The notes: generated by a model from the sequence alone, not told the origin. DNA of 64,000 bases from an uncultured Ruegeria sp. (GCF_947500045.1 NZ_CANMQQ010000006.1:1-64000), one strand, 5' to 3'. Positions 25,459-34,680 are shown, counted from the first letter of the stretch. Program-made: numbers and translations.

Positions 25459-26278
25459 TGGACAGTTGCTCAAGATCAAAGGGTGTCAGCGCGGGATCGT
25501 GGCAAAGCAAAGCCATACCGCCAGCGCGCTGGAATTCTGCCACTTTGCGGCTGGAGCGCAAAGCATCGCGCTTATTCTTTGAGACGATCCGCCCTAATAG
25601 TGGGAGCTGTCGAGGCATTGCCAAAGCCGCCTGTACCCACTGGACATCGCAGGCGTAAAGCAGAACAGGATCAAGCTGCGGGAAACAAAGCCCAAAATGC
25701 CCTTCGGCATGGCCAGGCAGATCGACTGCGATAACCGATCCGTCCTCAAACAGATCGCGCCCGATGCCCAACGTCAAAGGTGCCCGCGCAATGGGCGACC
25801 CAGCGATATCAACTACTCGATGCAACAGATCATGTGGCAGAAGTTCGGGAAAGATGCCGTGACGCAGGTTTGTAAATCCGCCCCTGTTAAGGATGGTCGT
25901 CAGAGTAGAAAGGTCCGTGATAATCTCTGCCTGCGGAAAGCGGCGCAAAGCCGAAACATGATCAGCATGGAAGTGGGTGATAATAATCTTGCTTACATCC
26001 GAGGTCGCAAAACCGAGCTGGTTCAAGGCAACCTCAGTCTGACCATCCTGCGCAAGCACGGGACCGAAGGCGGCAGCATAAGCGCGCAAACCAAAGCTGC
26101 GCGTCCCTTCGAAGATATCCTTGCTATAGCCCGTATCAATCAGAACCGGGCCATGCTGGGGGTGCACCAATATGCCATATCGCACCCGCAGCCCAAGCGT
26201 AGTGCGCCAGCGCCCGTCAGGCTGCACGGCACGCTCGGGCGCAGAGATAAACGCGCTGTTGGCAAAGTGCAGTTTCAC
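25451..26278 (-). CDS. Metallo-beta-lactamase-fold hydrolase
   Basis: A 275-residue MBL-fold protein with VLIDTGYSKDIF near residue 45, the metal motif ITHFHADHVSAL (HxHxDH) near 100, the third histidine in VDLPGHAEGHFGL near 184 and LLYACDVQW near 199. AHL-lactonase-like proteins share this layout, but so do many other hydrolases. It overlaps the epimerase gene by 4 bases upstream and the adenylate-forming gene by 8 bases downstream, so it acts in the same pathway, perhaps hydrolysing an ester, thioester or lactone intermediate. Confidence 0.88.
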   Translation of the reverse strand: MKLHFANSAFISAPERAVQPDGRWRTTLGLRVRYGILVHPQHGPVLIDTGYSKDIFEGTRSFGLRAYAAAFGPVLAQDGQTEVALNQLGFATSDVSKIIITHFHADHVSALRRFPQAEIITDLSTLTTILNRGGFTNLRHGIFPELLPHDLLHRVVDIAGSPIARAPLTLGIGRDLFEDGSVIAVDLPGHAEGHFGLCFPQLDPVLLYACDVQWVQAALAMPRQLPLLGRIVSKNKRDALRSSRKVAEFQRAGGMALLCHDPALTPFDLEQLSND

Positions 26279-27264
26279 ATCATACCCTCAGCGCTAGTTC
26301 TAAACACATCCTCAAGCCCTTCATCAAAAAGAATTTTCGGCTGCCATTGCAAAACTCTGGCGGCTTTTTCGATATTGAGGCTTTGTTCAAATGCCAAAAG
26401 CGCAAGCGCATAGGCCGTTATCTTTGGCTCACCTGTATCAGGAAGCAGGGTGTTTAGTCGTTCAAGTAGTCGCGCAGATGCAAGCGCGGGTTTGATTGGC
26501 AGTGGCCGCCATCTTGGCTGAATGCCCGCACGCGTGCACGCTAATTCTATGATCTGTCTGATGGGCAAAACTTCACCACCGGAAATATTAAACACCTCAC
26601 CTTCCGCCTCAGGACCCGCAATCAAGGCCGCAAACACAGCCTCACAGACATCAGAAACATGCGTCAGGTCGATTTTGGCCCGCCCACCCCGAAACAAAGG
26701 CAGAGGATGCGCCTGCGCCGCTTTCAAAAGTCTGGGCAACAAAGCCGTATCGCCGGGGCCGTAAATCCCGCGAGGGCGCAGGCTGATGGGACCAATCGAT
26801 GGCTCATTCAGCACGATACGCTCGGCCTCTGCCTTGGTGCGCGCATAGTTATTGAACGGCACAGGCAATTGGCAACTTTCCCTGACATCCAACTGATCTT
26901 GTGGTGCGAAATAGACCGAGGGCGAGGAGATATTCACGAAACGACGCACCCGCACCCGTCGGGCAAGTGCCACGATGTTGCGAGTGGCGTCCACATTCGC
27001 TGAGCGGAACGCTAGCAGCGGACCCGAAGGTGCAGAGAGAGCCGCGGCATGAACAACAGCGTCTAGCGCGCCAAACAGCGAGGGTTCCAAAGGTGTAGAC
27101 AGATCGGCAGGCCGAACCTCGAACCCCTGCTCAGCCAATTCCGCACAACGATGCACCGAGCGACCGGTGGCAACTACAGCAAACCCCCGGTCCCGCAGAA
27201 CGCAGCACACCTTGCCACCCAGAAATCCAGTTGCCCCAGTTACCAGCACCCGCACGGCGTTCAC
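26275..27264 (-). CDS. NAD(P)-dependent epimerase/3-beta-HSD-like dehydrogenase
   Basis: A 329-residue extended short-chain dehydrogenase: Rossmann motif VLVTGATGFLGGKV at residue 6, active-site NISSPSVYF and Y-x3-K as YARTKAEAE near 139-143, and RPRGIYGPGD near 160. It resembles 3-beta-hydroxysteroid dehydrogenase and OleD-type reductases that act on 2-alkyl-3-keto acids. Placed directly after a KASIII-like condensing enzyme (4-base overlap), reduction of a beta-keto product is the simplest reading. Confidence 0.88.
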   Translation of the reverse strand: MNAVRVLVTGATGFLGGKVCCVLRDRGFAVVATGRSVHRCAELAEQGFEVRPADLSTPLEPSLFGALDAVVHAAALSAPSGPLLAFRSANVDATRNIVALARRVRVRRFVNISSPSVYFAPQDQLDVRESCQLPVPFNNYARTKAEAERIVLNEPSIGPISLRPRGIYGPGDTALLPRLLKAAQAHPLPLFRGGRAKIDLTHVSDVCEAVFAALIAGPEAEGEVFNISGGEVLPIRQIIELACTRAGIQPRWRPLPIKPALASARLLERLNTLLPDTGEPKITAYALALLAFEQSLNIEKAARVLQWQPKILFDEGLEDVFRTSAEGMM

Positions 27265-28262
27265 ATCCGCAAGGCCAGACCCGAGAATGAAACACCCGCT
27301 GAGGTCCCCAGCATCAGCAAGCGGGTTCCCGGTTCTGCCCGCCCCTCTCGACGCGCGTGGTCCAGCGCTGTCGGAATCGAAGCTGCAATCTGATTACCAA
27401 TATTTGCCACCAGATTAACGATCTTTCCGGCACCAAACCCGGTTTGACGCACCATATGTGTCAGAGCATGCGGGCTGGCCTGATGGGGGACGACAAGATC
27501 AACATCATCCTTTCTCCAACCCGCCTTCTCCAACAACTCATCCACGAAATCAGGGAAATGCTTTATTGTCAGCTTGAACAGATCAGCACCATTCATCTGA
27601 AACAAGGTGTTGCGGGCGAACTCATCAGGATTTTCATGATAGTCAAACCGCGTCCCTCCAGCTGCGATCTGGCATGCTTCGTATTTGGATGGATAACTGC
27701 GCATCAGGCACGCTTGGATACCTTCCTCGTGTCCGCTTGCGCCTCCGATAATTGCAGCGGCGGCTCCGTCTCCAAACAACGCGGCGACTTCGGGCTGCTT
27801 TTCCCAGGGCAGGCCACGTGACGCGATCTCGGACGATACGATCAAAGCATGGCGGCAAACGCCCGCGGCGACCTGCCTGCTGGCAACCTCGAATGCGCTG
27901 ATGAAACTGGTGCAGGTGCTGTTAACATCAAAGGCCGCAGCCTTGCCATCAGCTATCCCAAGCTCTCGCATCACAAGCGGTGCAGTAGAGGGCAGTGTTT
28001 GGAAAGGAACCCCGCTGGCGGAAATAACAAGGTCGATATCATCCCCTGTCAATCCGGCCTGATCCAGTGCACGCCTCGCAGCACCGACCGCCATTTCGAT
28101 CTGATCCATGCCCTGAGCAAAGTGGCGAAATTCAACGCCGGTCTCATGTGCAAGATACCCGCGCTCCAGACCCTCTCTGTCATCAAGGGATTCTGAGGCC
28201 ACCGGCGCACCCGGAAGATAATGACCCGTACCGCGTATTGAGACCTGGATGGTATTGCTCAA
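27261..28262 (-). CDS. 3-oxoacyl-ACP synthase III-like condensing enzyme
   Basis: A 333-residue thiolase-fold ketosynthase III. The catalytic triad is intact: Cys117 in FDVNSTCTSFISAF, His260 in VVPHQASPHAL and Asn290 in NIGNQIAASIP. It would join an acyl thioester to a malonyl-type or second acyl unit. TTG 28262 is preferred because GGAG lies 7 bases upstream; GTG 28289 would add nine residues but has no ribosome site. It heads the five-gene operon, so it is not the housekeeping fabH, which normally lies by plsX. Confidence 0.88.
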   Translation of the reverse strand: MSNTIQVSIRGTGHYLPGAPVASESLDDREGLERGYLAHETGVEFRHFAQGMDQIEMAVGAARRALDQAGLTGDDIDLVISASGVPFQTLPSTAPLVMRELGIADGKAAAFDVNSTCTSFISAFEVASRQVAAGVCRHALIVSSEIASRGLPWEKQPEVAALFGDGAAAAIIGGASGHEEGIQACLMRSYPSKYEACQIAAGGTRFDYHENPDEFARNTLFQMNGADLFKLTIKHFPDFVDELLEKAGWRKDDVDLVVPHQASPHALTHMVRQTGFGAGKIVNLVANIGNQIAASIPTALDHARREGRAEPGTRLLMLGTSAGVSFSGLALRM

Positions 28263-28442
28263 GTGCTTACTCCGATCCAAAATATGCACTCGGAGATAAG
28301 TGTGTTATCAGCTGACGGCAAGGTGGGGATTCCTTACCCCATTGGCAGAGTGCCATGTACAAGATTGATTATGCTTGATATTCGTGCTCGACCGATACCT
28401 TCACCGTGCTTCACTAGACCGGTATCGCGGCTTGAAAGGATG

Positions 28443-28469
28443 CCGGGCGGCCGCATTGCAACCGCCCGG
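28443..28469 (-). terminator. Hairpin after the BCCT transporter gene
   Basis: CCGGGCGG (28443-28450) pairs with CCGCCCGG (28462-28469). It lies 11 bases after the BCCT stop codon and has only a weak T-run on the minus strand, so it may be a processing or partial termination site. Confidence 0.55.
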
Positions 28470-28480
28470 AAAATGCTTGT

Positions 28481-30295
28481 TTACTCGGCCGGTGCAGCGT
28501 GCTTTTGCCGCAAACCGTCGCGATACAGTGCTTTGGCAAGCGCCACGCACATCAGGCCCATGACCACCGTAAAGGGCAACGCACCGATGATCATCGCATT
28601 TCGCAACGCATCCATCGGGTTGTTCTCACCTGCCGCGAGGATCAAGGCCCCGATTACAGCTGTAAGGATCATACCCCAGATGATCTTGTGCTTGTTGCCG
28701 ATGTTCTGATCACCGCCCGACATGATGGTATTCATCACCAGAATGCCCGAGTCTGCCGATGTGACCAGAAATGTCATGATCAGCACCACACACATCACGG
28801 TGATACCAGACAGCAGGCCGCCCGAGATCATCTCTTGCAGAGTAACGAATAACTTGGCGGTATTCGATGCGCCAACGATGGCACCTTCGGCAGTTCCGTT
28901 CAGTTCAAGGTCAATCGCGGTGCCACCCAGAATGGTCATCCAGGCAAAGCAGACCAACGCCGGTGCGAATACGCAACCGATGATGAACTCACGGACCGAG
29001 CGCCCCTTTGAGATGCGCGCCAGAAACAGGCCCACGAAGGGAGAGAACGCGATCCACCAGGCCCAGTAGAACGTGGTCCACCCTGCTTGCCAGCCAAACT
29101 GGCGACCCGGATCACCTGCAGCGTATGCCGAGGCAAGAACGCTTTCCGGCAATGCTGCTGCGTCGCCTTCCAGCCCTGATCTGAACCCGTCGAACGAACC
29201 CCATGGGTTGGTCGCACCGGCGTAAAGAGCGTCGGCGAACGGCGCGGCTTCACTTGGCAGGGCCGCGTCAAACGCTGCTGCTGATTGCGGGTTGAATGCA
29301 CCAAAGCTGAGCGAGACGAAGTGCAAGATGTAGTCAACAAACGCCGTTGCATAGGTGGTCATCGCAAACAGGAATGACCCAAAGACGACGAAGACCAGCA
29401 ACAGGACCAGCGATAGCACCAGGTTCAAGTTCGACAGATACTTAACACCACGACCAACACCCGAGACAGCCGAAACGATCGACAATCCCATGATGACAAT
29501 CAGACCTGCCAGCAATCCAACGGTGCTGGGGGTTGGGACATCACCACTTAGGTCCATGATCCACTGCATGCCAGTGATGGCATAAAGACCGTCGATGAAC
29601 TGCGATATACCAAAGCCGATTGTCACCGATACGCCCAGAATTGTCGCAACAACACCCAGAACGTCGACGACATGACCAAGAAAGCCATTCATCAGCTTGC
29701 CAAACAACGGTGTCAGCGCAGTACGGATCGTCAGCGGCATGTTACGCGTGTAGGCGTAGTAAGCCAGCGACAAACCGGTCACCACATAGATCGCCCAGGC
29801 ATGGAAACCATAGTGCAGGAACGTATAGCGATACCCTGATTGCAACGCGTCTTCGGTATTGCCAATGACCTCACCCGCAATCACGACCGGATTTGACCCC
29901 CACAAACCCAGAGGCTCGGCGGTGGCAAATACCATCAACCCAACGCCCAAACCGGCGCCGAACATCATCGAAAACCAAGAAAAGTCTGAGAACTCGGGCT
30001 TTTCCCCTTCTGTGCCCATAAGACGTTTACCAGTTTGCGGCAGCGCGGCCACAACAAACAGGAAGAAGGCAAAGAAGCCGACGATGATGATGTAGAAGGC
30101 GTTGAAGTCTTCCAGCAGACGCGAGTTCAGGCTTCCCAAAACACCGTTAGCGTTTGCTGGCCAGACCAGTGCCCATATCACAAGTGCAACCATGATTGAC
30201 TTGCTGAGCAAGGCAATCTCGACGCTGTGACCTTCATAGAACCCACCCGTAGATCGCTTGATCTCCAGATCGGTAAAAGGATCCTTCATAGACAT
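28481..30295 (-). CDS. BCCT-family betaine/choline/carnitine-type transporter
   Basis: About 604 residues and twelve membrane segments. The BCCT signature is visible in GWTTFYWAWWIAFSPFVGLFLARISKGRSVREFI near residue 355, and the glycine-rich MMFGAGLGVGLMVFATAEPL lies near 120. Unlike many BCCTs it carries an insert of about 60 residues (AFNPQSAAAFDAALPSEAAPFADALYAGATNPWGSFDGFRSG...) before the signature. ATG 30295 has GGGAGGAA upstream. It transports a quaternary ammonium or sulfonium compound with Na+ or H+. It is 77 bases after the Ldh gene and probably brings in the substrate of the operon. Confidence 0.93.
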   Translation of the reverse strand: MSMKDPFTDLEIKRSTGGFYEGHSVEIALLSKSIMVALVIWALVWPANANGVLGSLNSRLLEDFNAFYIIIVGFFAFFLFVVAALPQTGKRLMGTEGEKPEFSDFSWFSMMFGAGLGVGLMVFATAEPLGLWGSNPVVIAGEVIGNTEDALQSGYRYTFLHYGFHAWAIYVVTGLSLAYYAYTRNMPLTIRTALTPLFGKLMNGFLGHVVDVLGVVATILGVSVTIGFGISQFIDGLYAITGMQWIMDLSGDVPTPSTVGLLAGLIVIMGLSIVSAVSGVGRGVKYLSNLNLVLSLVLLLVFVVFGSFLFAMTTYATAFVDYILHFVSLSFGAFNPQSAAAFDAALPSEAAPFADALYAGATNPWGSFDGFRSGLEGDAAALPESVLASAYAAGDPGRQFGWQAGWTTFYWAWWIAFSPFVGLFLARISKGRSVREFIIGCVFAPALVCFAWMTILGGTAIDLELNGTAEGAIVGASNTAKLFVTLQEMISGGLLSGITVMCVVLIMTFLVTSADSGILVMNTIMSGGDQNIGNKHKIIWGMILTAVIGALILAAGENNPMDALRNAMIIGALPFTVVMGLMCVALAKALYRDGLRQKHAAPAE

Positions 30296-30371
30296 GTGTT
30301 TCCTCCCTGTTCGCACGTGTCCCGATTTCCAGGCATTATTTTCTTGCGCCCCGGAATTGCGCCACAAGGCC

Positions 30372-31382
30372 CTAAGTTATCAGGGCCTCGATCTTGGTCA
30401 GCGTCGCCACGTTCACGGCGACGCCTTCAGAATTTGCAGCCAATCGCTTTGCCCGGCGACCGTCACCGGGTAAGTGTGTGCCCTCCTGAACCCGGATCGC
30501 TTCGACGAGATCGACGATTCCCGTCGAAAACGCGTCATCAGACGTTGCCGAAGCATCGATCGCGATAAAAAATTGGCCTGTTTTCGGAGGGCCGCCCGCC
30601 GTGCCGGAAAAAGGTGACGCGTGAATCCCCAGCGTCGCGCCGGTCAGCGCGGCGGCCAGAACTTCGGTCAGCAATGCCACACCTACGCCCTTGTAGCCAC
30701 CTGATGGTGCCATCGAGCCCTTCAGCCCGACATTCGGATCGGTTGTTGGATTTCCTTCCGCGTCCAGCGCCCAGCCAACCGGGATCGGCTTACCCTCGCG
30801 CGCGTGTTTCATAACCTCGCTTTTCGCGATGGTGCTGGCGCTTTGATCAATTAGAAGGGCGGGCTGCCCATCTGTACCCGGAGCAGCGATTGAGAACGGA
30901 TTGGTTCCCACAACCGGCTTGGAACCACCAGAAGGTGCAATCGAGGCCGGAGCATTGGTAAAGCCCAGACCAACCAGCCCGGCCTGTGCCAGTCGATAAG
31001 TATGGTAACCAAGAACACCACAGTTATAGCTGTTCCGGATCGCCAGTGCGGCGATCCCCTGCGCGCGGGCGGCAGGTATCAAAGCCTCGAACCCGGCATC
31101 TATCGCCGCATGCGCAAAACCTGTGGCCGCGTCGACAGTCACGACGCCGGGGCGCGGTTGCGCCAGAACCGGCTTTGCTTGCCCGTCCACTTTGCCGCAT
31201 TGGACATGCTCGCAATAGATCGGGATATAGGCCAGGCCATGGCTGGCAACTCCATCGGCCTCGGTCGCCGCTGTCGCGATCGCCAAGGGACGCGCGTTTT
31301 CTTCGCGTGTGCCTGCGGCCACCAGCGCCCGAAAGGACAGGTCTTCGATTTCAGCAAGCGAGAGGGTACGGGTTTCGATCAT
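30372..31382 (-). CDS. Ldh2-family NAD(P)-dependent dehydrogenase/reductase
   Basis: A 336-residue member of the malate/L-lactate dehydrogenase family, whose relatives include ureidoglycolate dehydrogenase, 2,3-diketogulonate reductase and the cyclic-imine reductases for delta-1-pyrroline- and piperideine-2-carboxylate. Features are ATEADGVASHGLAYIPIYCEHVQCGKV near residue 38, AIRNSYNCGVLGYHTYRLAQAGLVGLGFTNAPASIAPSGG near 112-150 and KGSMAPSGGYKGVGVALLTEVL near 222. In an operon with a betaine transporter, an imine- or keto-acid-reducing role is attractive but unproven. Confidence 0.88.
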   Translation of the reverse strand: MIETRTLSLAEIEDLSFRALVAAGTREENARPLAIATAATEADGVASHGLAYIPIYCEHVQCGKVDGQAKPVLAQPRPGVVTVDAATGFAHAAIDAGFEALIPAARAQGIAALAIRNSYNCGVLGYHTYRLAQAGLVGLGFTNAPASIAPSGGSKPVVGTNPFSIAAPGTDGQPALLIDQSASTIAKSEVMKHAREGKPIPVGWALDAEGNPTTDPNVGLKGSMAPSGGYKGVGVALLTEVLAAALTGATLGIHASPFSGTAGGPPKTGQFFIAIDASATSDDAFSTGIVDLVEAIRVQEGTHLPGDGRRAKRLAANSEGVAVNVATLTKIEALIT

Positions 31383-31394
31383 ATTGGTCTTCTT

Positions 31395-32024
31395 TCAGTC
31401 ATTGTCGGAAAGCCCGGCCCCTGCGCCAAGCAAGCGGGATGCTTCTGTCGCGGGGGCGTAGGTACGATGGGCAAATTGGTTGAGTATCTTCCACGCAGCC
31501 GGATCAGGCGTTGCACGGGTTTGCAGCGAACACGGATCAGTCAGGCCATCGCCCAACGCGACCTCGACATGGTCCGCAAAAGCCGGACATTCATTTCTCA
31601 GTGCCAGCCGCACCCCATCAGTCGCAGCGGAAAAATCTCCGGATGTGACGGTGATGACCGCTTGCAGACTGCGCGCGGCGTTGGCGGCGAATGGCAGCAG
31701 CAGCATTGGCACGGCAACCTCTCTGATGCGAATTGGACCGGATCGCAGAAAGTCGGAACAATCCGAAAGCATCGCCCCGGCCATCAACGGGCACAGGTCT
31801 TTGTTGCCGGTCCAATCGCTTTGCAATCCCGCTGGTAGGTGATCTTCCATTGAAGCCGCAAACCCATGCTCCAGCACACGTGACAGGACCACCGCGCCAT
31901 CAAGACCCTGGGTACAAAGCCAGCGCGTCGCCTTCGCGGTGTCTTCTGCAACTCCCCAAGTATAGCCTGCGCCACGCGCTGCGCGTTTGGCGGTGGCTTC
32001 AACCTCATTAAGAGAGAAACTCAT
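31395..32024 (-). CDS. DUF3726-like protein
   Basis: About 209 residues, beginning MSFSLNEVEATAKRAARGAGYTWGVAEDTAKATRWLC, which I recall as the DUF3726 start. It contains AVPMLLLPFAANAARSLQAVITVTSGDF near residue 105 and several Cys but no catalytic signature. Function unknown. The ATG overlaps the stop of the 561-residue gene as ATGA, so they are translated together. Confidence 0.75.
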   Translation of the reverse strand: MSFSLNEVEATAKRAARGAGYTWGVAEDTAKATRWLCTQGLDGAVVLSRVLEHGFAASMEDHLPAGLQSDWTGNKDLCPLMAGAMLSDCSDFLRSGPIRIREVAVPMLLLPFAANAARSLQAVITVTSGDFSAATDGVRLALRNECPAFADHVEVALGDGLTDPCSLQTRATPDPAAWKILNQFAHRTYAPATEASRLLGAGAGLSDND

Positions 32025-33706
32025 TGCGCCATCTCCGGGTACACCCACAGATCAGCGTTTTCTGAACTCAGCTCTTCCGGATAGGGGGCACCTGCATACA
32101 TACAAATACGCACCCAGCGGTCCGAGCGGGGATCAAAATGCGTCGCCCCAAAGAACGAAAGCTTGGCACGCAGCATATCGATGGGCAGGACGTCGGCACC
32201 AATCGTATTGTCACGGATTTCGCCATAAGGTGCGTGACGGCTCATCTGTGCGCGGCGCACTGTATGGCGATGTTCCGGATAACGCTGCAGGAATTCGGCG
32301 ACGGACGTATCATCCGGCCAATCCGAAAGCGCCTTGAAAGCCAGCGCTGCATCACGCGCTGGGGCAAGCGGCTGCTCATAGTCCGCGACCGGCTCGTCAA
32401 ATCGTTCGCCCAGCCGGGGCTCAAGCTTTTCTTCCGATACATACCAAACGCGCGCGCAATGCTCGGGCGAGGCCCACTCAAGATCGAACGCCCAGTCAAA
32501 GCCTGTGCGGATCAAGTCACGCACATTTTCGACCGACATTGCACCATCGATCGTGAAGGCTTGGCTATTGCCATCAGCCATACAACTGACCAGCCCATCC
32601 ACCAGTGCGCCATAGGGTTCCAGGATCAGCGATGCCAATAGTTCCTGTCCCTCTTCGCTAAGCGCGGTCTGAGACCAAAGGACCAATTGGTTCCAAGGCT
32701 GATTTCCCCCCAAATCGGCATGATCAAGATGTTCTGAGATCGCATTCAGGTCGGCGTTCAGCGCTGCAAGCTTTTCAATCTGGATCGGATGCGCAGATTG
32801 CCACCAAGAGATCGACAATCTGCTGCGTTCAAACACCGAATGGAAATGCGCGATTTCCGCCTCAGTAGCAGTTTCAATCGATCGGACCCGCGCGATCGCT
32901 TCTTCACGCACCATGATCCAGTTGTTGAACAGAACGGGATGATTGACGATGAACGGCGCCATTCCCAACCCGGTCGAATTACCAATCCCTAGCCAGCGCG
33001 CAATCTGCGGATCCAACCGCGCGGTCTGTTCTCTGCCTTTGGATGTTGCCATGTGTTGAACGAGATCGCGTACAAAATTCCGGGTCAGGTAAACCGACAA
33101 CATCTCGGCCTGAAACGGGCCACTCACCTCGGGTCGGTCGGCGATCTTCTCGCGGTCCGCCGCACCGAACTTGCCCGATCCGTAGACTGCGGTCGTCCGC
33201 ATCAAATACCCAACCTGATAAATCTGTTCGAGATCAGGCTGCTGACCAGCGGCCAGCCGGTCGACGACATGATTCCACAACCGGACCGAGCGGTTGGCAC
33301 GCGACAGTGACAGTTCGCTTTCGCTAATCCGCCCAGCCTCTTGCAGCGGTACGTTCTGTGACAAGCGTTGGATGTCTTCTGCGGTCGGAACACCATCGAA
33401 CAATGTGAATGTGGCATCCCAGGCCTCGGCGATCACCCGGTCCGAGCGCTGCTCGGGTGGCAGATCATGGGCAAATGCAATCAGAGAATAAGTGCGGTCG
33501 GGTCCTTTCGCAGAATAGACCGCGTGACCCACGCCCTTATCATCAATGTCAAAAACCGGACGGGAAAAGACCCATTGCTCCGAGGCCATTCGGCGCGTGA
33601 GCTGGCGCATAAAGCTTAGGCGACATTGGTGCAGCGATCCCAATCGCGACAGGCGCATCACTGTCGCGGGATCGCGGCGTTCGATGACTGGATGCGCGCT
33701 GTTCAT
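32021..33706 (-). CDS. Unrecognised 561-residue protein of the catabolic operon
   Basis: I do not recognise the family. The protein is soluble, rich in Trp, His and acidic residues, and without signal peptide, membrane segment, Rossmann or P-loop motif. Stretches that look conserved are RLGSLHQCRLSFMRQLTRRMASE near residue 20, QVGYLMRTTAVYGSGKFGAADREKI near 164, IGNSTGLGMAPFIVNHPVLFNNWI near 238 and DWAFDLEWASPEHCARVWYVSEEK near 412. Four-base overlaps on both sides tie it to the dipeptidase and DUF3726 genes. It is the largest protein of the operon and a good candidate for its key enzyme. Confidence 0.8.
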   Translation of the reverse strand: MNSAHPVIERRDPATVMRLSRLGSLHQCRLSFMRQLTRRMASEQWVFSRPVFDIDDKGVGHAVYSAKGPDRTYSLIAFAHDLPPEQRSDRVIAEAWDATFTLFDGVPTAEDIQRLSQNVPLQEAGRISESELSLSRANRSVRLWNHVVDRLAAGQQPDLEQIYQVGYLMRTTAVYGSGKFGAADREKIADRPEVSGPFQAEMLSVYLTRNFVRDLVQHMATSKGREQTARLDPQIARWLGIGNSTGLGMAPFIVNHPVLFNNWIMVREEAIARVRSIETATEAEIAHFHSVFERSRLSISWWQSAHPIQIEKLAALNADLNAISEHLDHADLGGNQPWNQLVLWSQTALSEEGQELLASLILEPYGALVDGLVSCMADGNSQAFTIDGAMSVENVRDLIRTGFDWAFDLEWASPEHCARVWYVSEEKLEPRLGERFDEPVADYEQPLAPARDAALAFKALSDWPDDTSVAEFLQRYPEHRHTVRRAQMSRHAPYGEIRDNTIGADVLPIDMLRAKLSFFGATHFDPRSDRWVRICMYAGAPYPEELSSENADLWVYPEMAQ

Positions 33707-34680
33707 GGCTGTTGAGGTCCAAAACTATCGGCAAAGAAACGATACCAGTTGCGCCCCATGATTCCTGCGACTTCCTCAGCATTCATGCCAACAGCGCGCA
33801 ATCCTTGCTCGATATTGCCAAAATCCCGATTGTCGCGGAACCAGTGCGGCATTAGCGGAAATCCTGCAGCCGAGGCTGAACCTTCGCCATAGTCGATCTC
33901 TTTCGTCCAGCGCCCGACGCGCATCCATTCAACCACGCTGTCGGGTTGATCCTGGCACAGATCAGTGCCAATCCCCAGGTTCTGCACCCCATATTTGTCG
34001 GCAGTGCGCGCGATCATCTCGCAGAAGCTGTCCAGGGTGCATTCGGACTTGTCCTTCAAGTGATGAGGATAGACTGAAAAGCCCAGCATTCCACCTTTCT
34101 CGGTCACCGCTTTGATCACCTCATCCCGCTTGTTGCGCAACGCAGGCGACCATTCATGCGGGTTGGCATGAGTGATGGCGATGGGACGCTCGGACAATTC
34201 AGCGGCCTCGATGGTCGAGCGGTCGGCCGAATGGCTCATGTCGACGACAAGCCCTACACGGTTCATTTCCTTGATGACTTGCTTGCCCATGCGGGTGATG
34301 CCAGTGTCTTCAGCCTCGTAACACCCCGTCGCAAGCAGCGACTGGTTGTTATAGGTCAGCTGCATAAACCGCGCGCCCAGATCGTGTAGGATTTCAACCA
34401 ACCCGATATCATCTTCGATGGGGGATGGGTTCTGAAACCCAAAGAACACAGCCGTCCGCCCGGTATCACGAGCAATGTCGATATCGCTGGCCCATCGGCC
34501 TTTCATGATGAGGTCCGGGTACTGCTCGAACCAGCGGTTCCATTTCTCGAAGTTCAGAACAGTTTCGCGGAAAGTCTCATGATAGGCGATGGTGACGTGG
34601 ATCGCGTCCACGCCGCCCTCGCGCAGTTGTCGGAAAATCTTTTCTGACCAGTTGGCATATTGCAGGCCATCAATCAGCAT
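33703..34680 (-). CDS. Membrane-dipeptidase-family (renal dipeptidase) hydrolase
   Basis: A 325-residue amidohydrolase-fold protein of the renal/membrane dipeptidase family. It starts MLIDGLQYANWS rather than with the usual D-x-H-x-D/N metal motif, so the first pair of zinc ligands seems altered. Later motifs are present: FGFQNPSPIEDDIGLVEILHDLGARFMQLTYNNQSLLATGCYE, GLVVDMSHSADRSTIEAAELSERPIAITHANPHEW with both His, and NLGIGTDLCQD. It is cytosolic, without signal peptide. In this operon it more likely opens or deacylates a catabolic intermediate than a dipeptide (inference). It overlaps the ALDH gene by one base. Confidence 0.85.
   Translation of the reverse strand: MLIDGLQYANWSEKIFRQLREGGVDAIHVTIAYHETFRETVLNFEKWNRWFEQYPDLIMKGRWASDIDIARDTGRTAVFFGFQNPSPIEDDIGLVEILHDLGARFMQLTYNNQSLLATGCYEAEDTGITRMGKQVIKEMNRVGLVVDMSHSADRSTIEAAELSERPIAITHANPHEWSPALRNKRDEVIKAVTEKGGMLGFSVYPHHLKDKSECTLDSFCEMIARTADKYGVQNLGIGTDLCQDQPDSVVEWMRVGRWTKEIDYGEGSASAAGFPLMPHWFRDNRDFGNIEQGLRAVGMNAEEVAGIMGRNWYRFFADSFGPQQP

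Noticed and set aside
25451-26278. MBL-fold protein as an AHL lactonase with a quorum-sensing locus
   Set aside because: The HxHxDH motif is shared by many hydrolases; no luxI/luxR gene or lux box is nearby.
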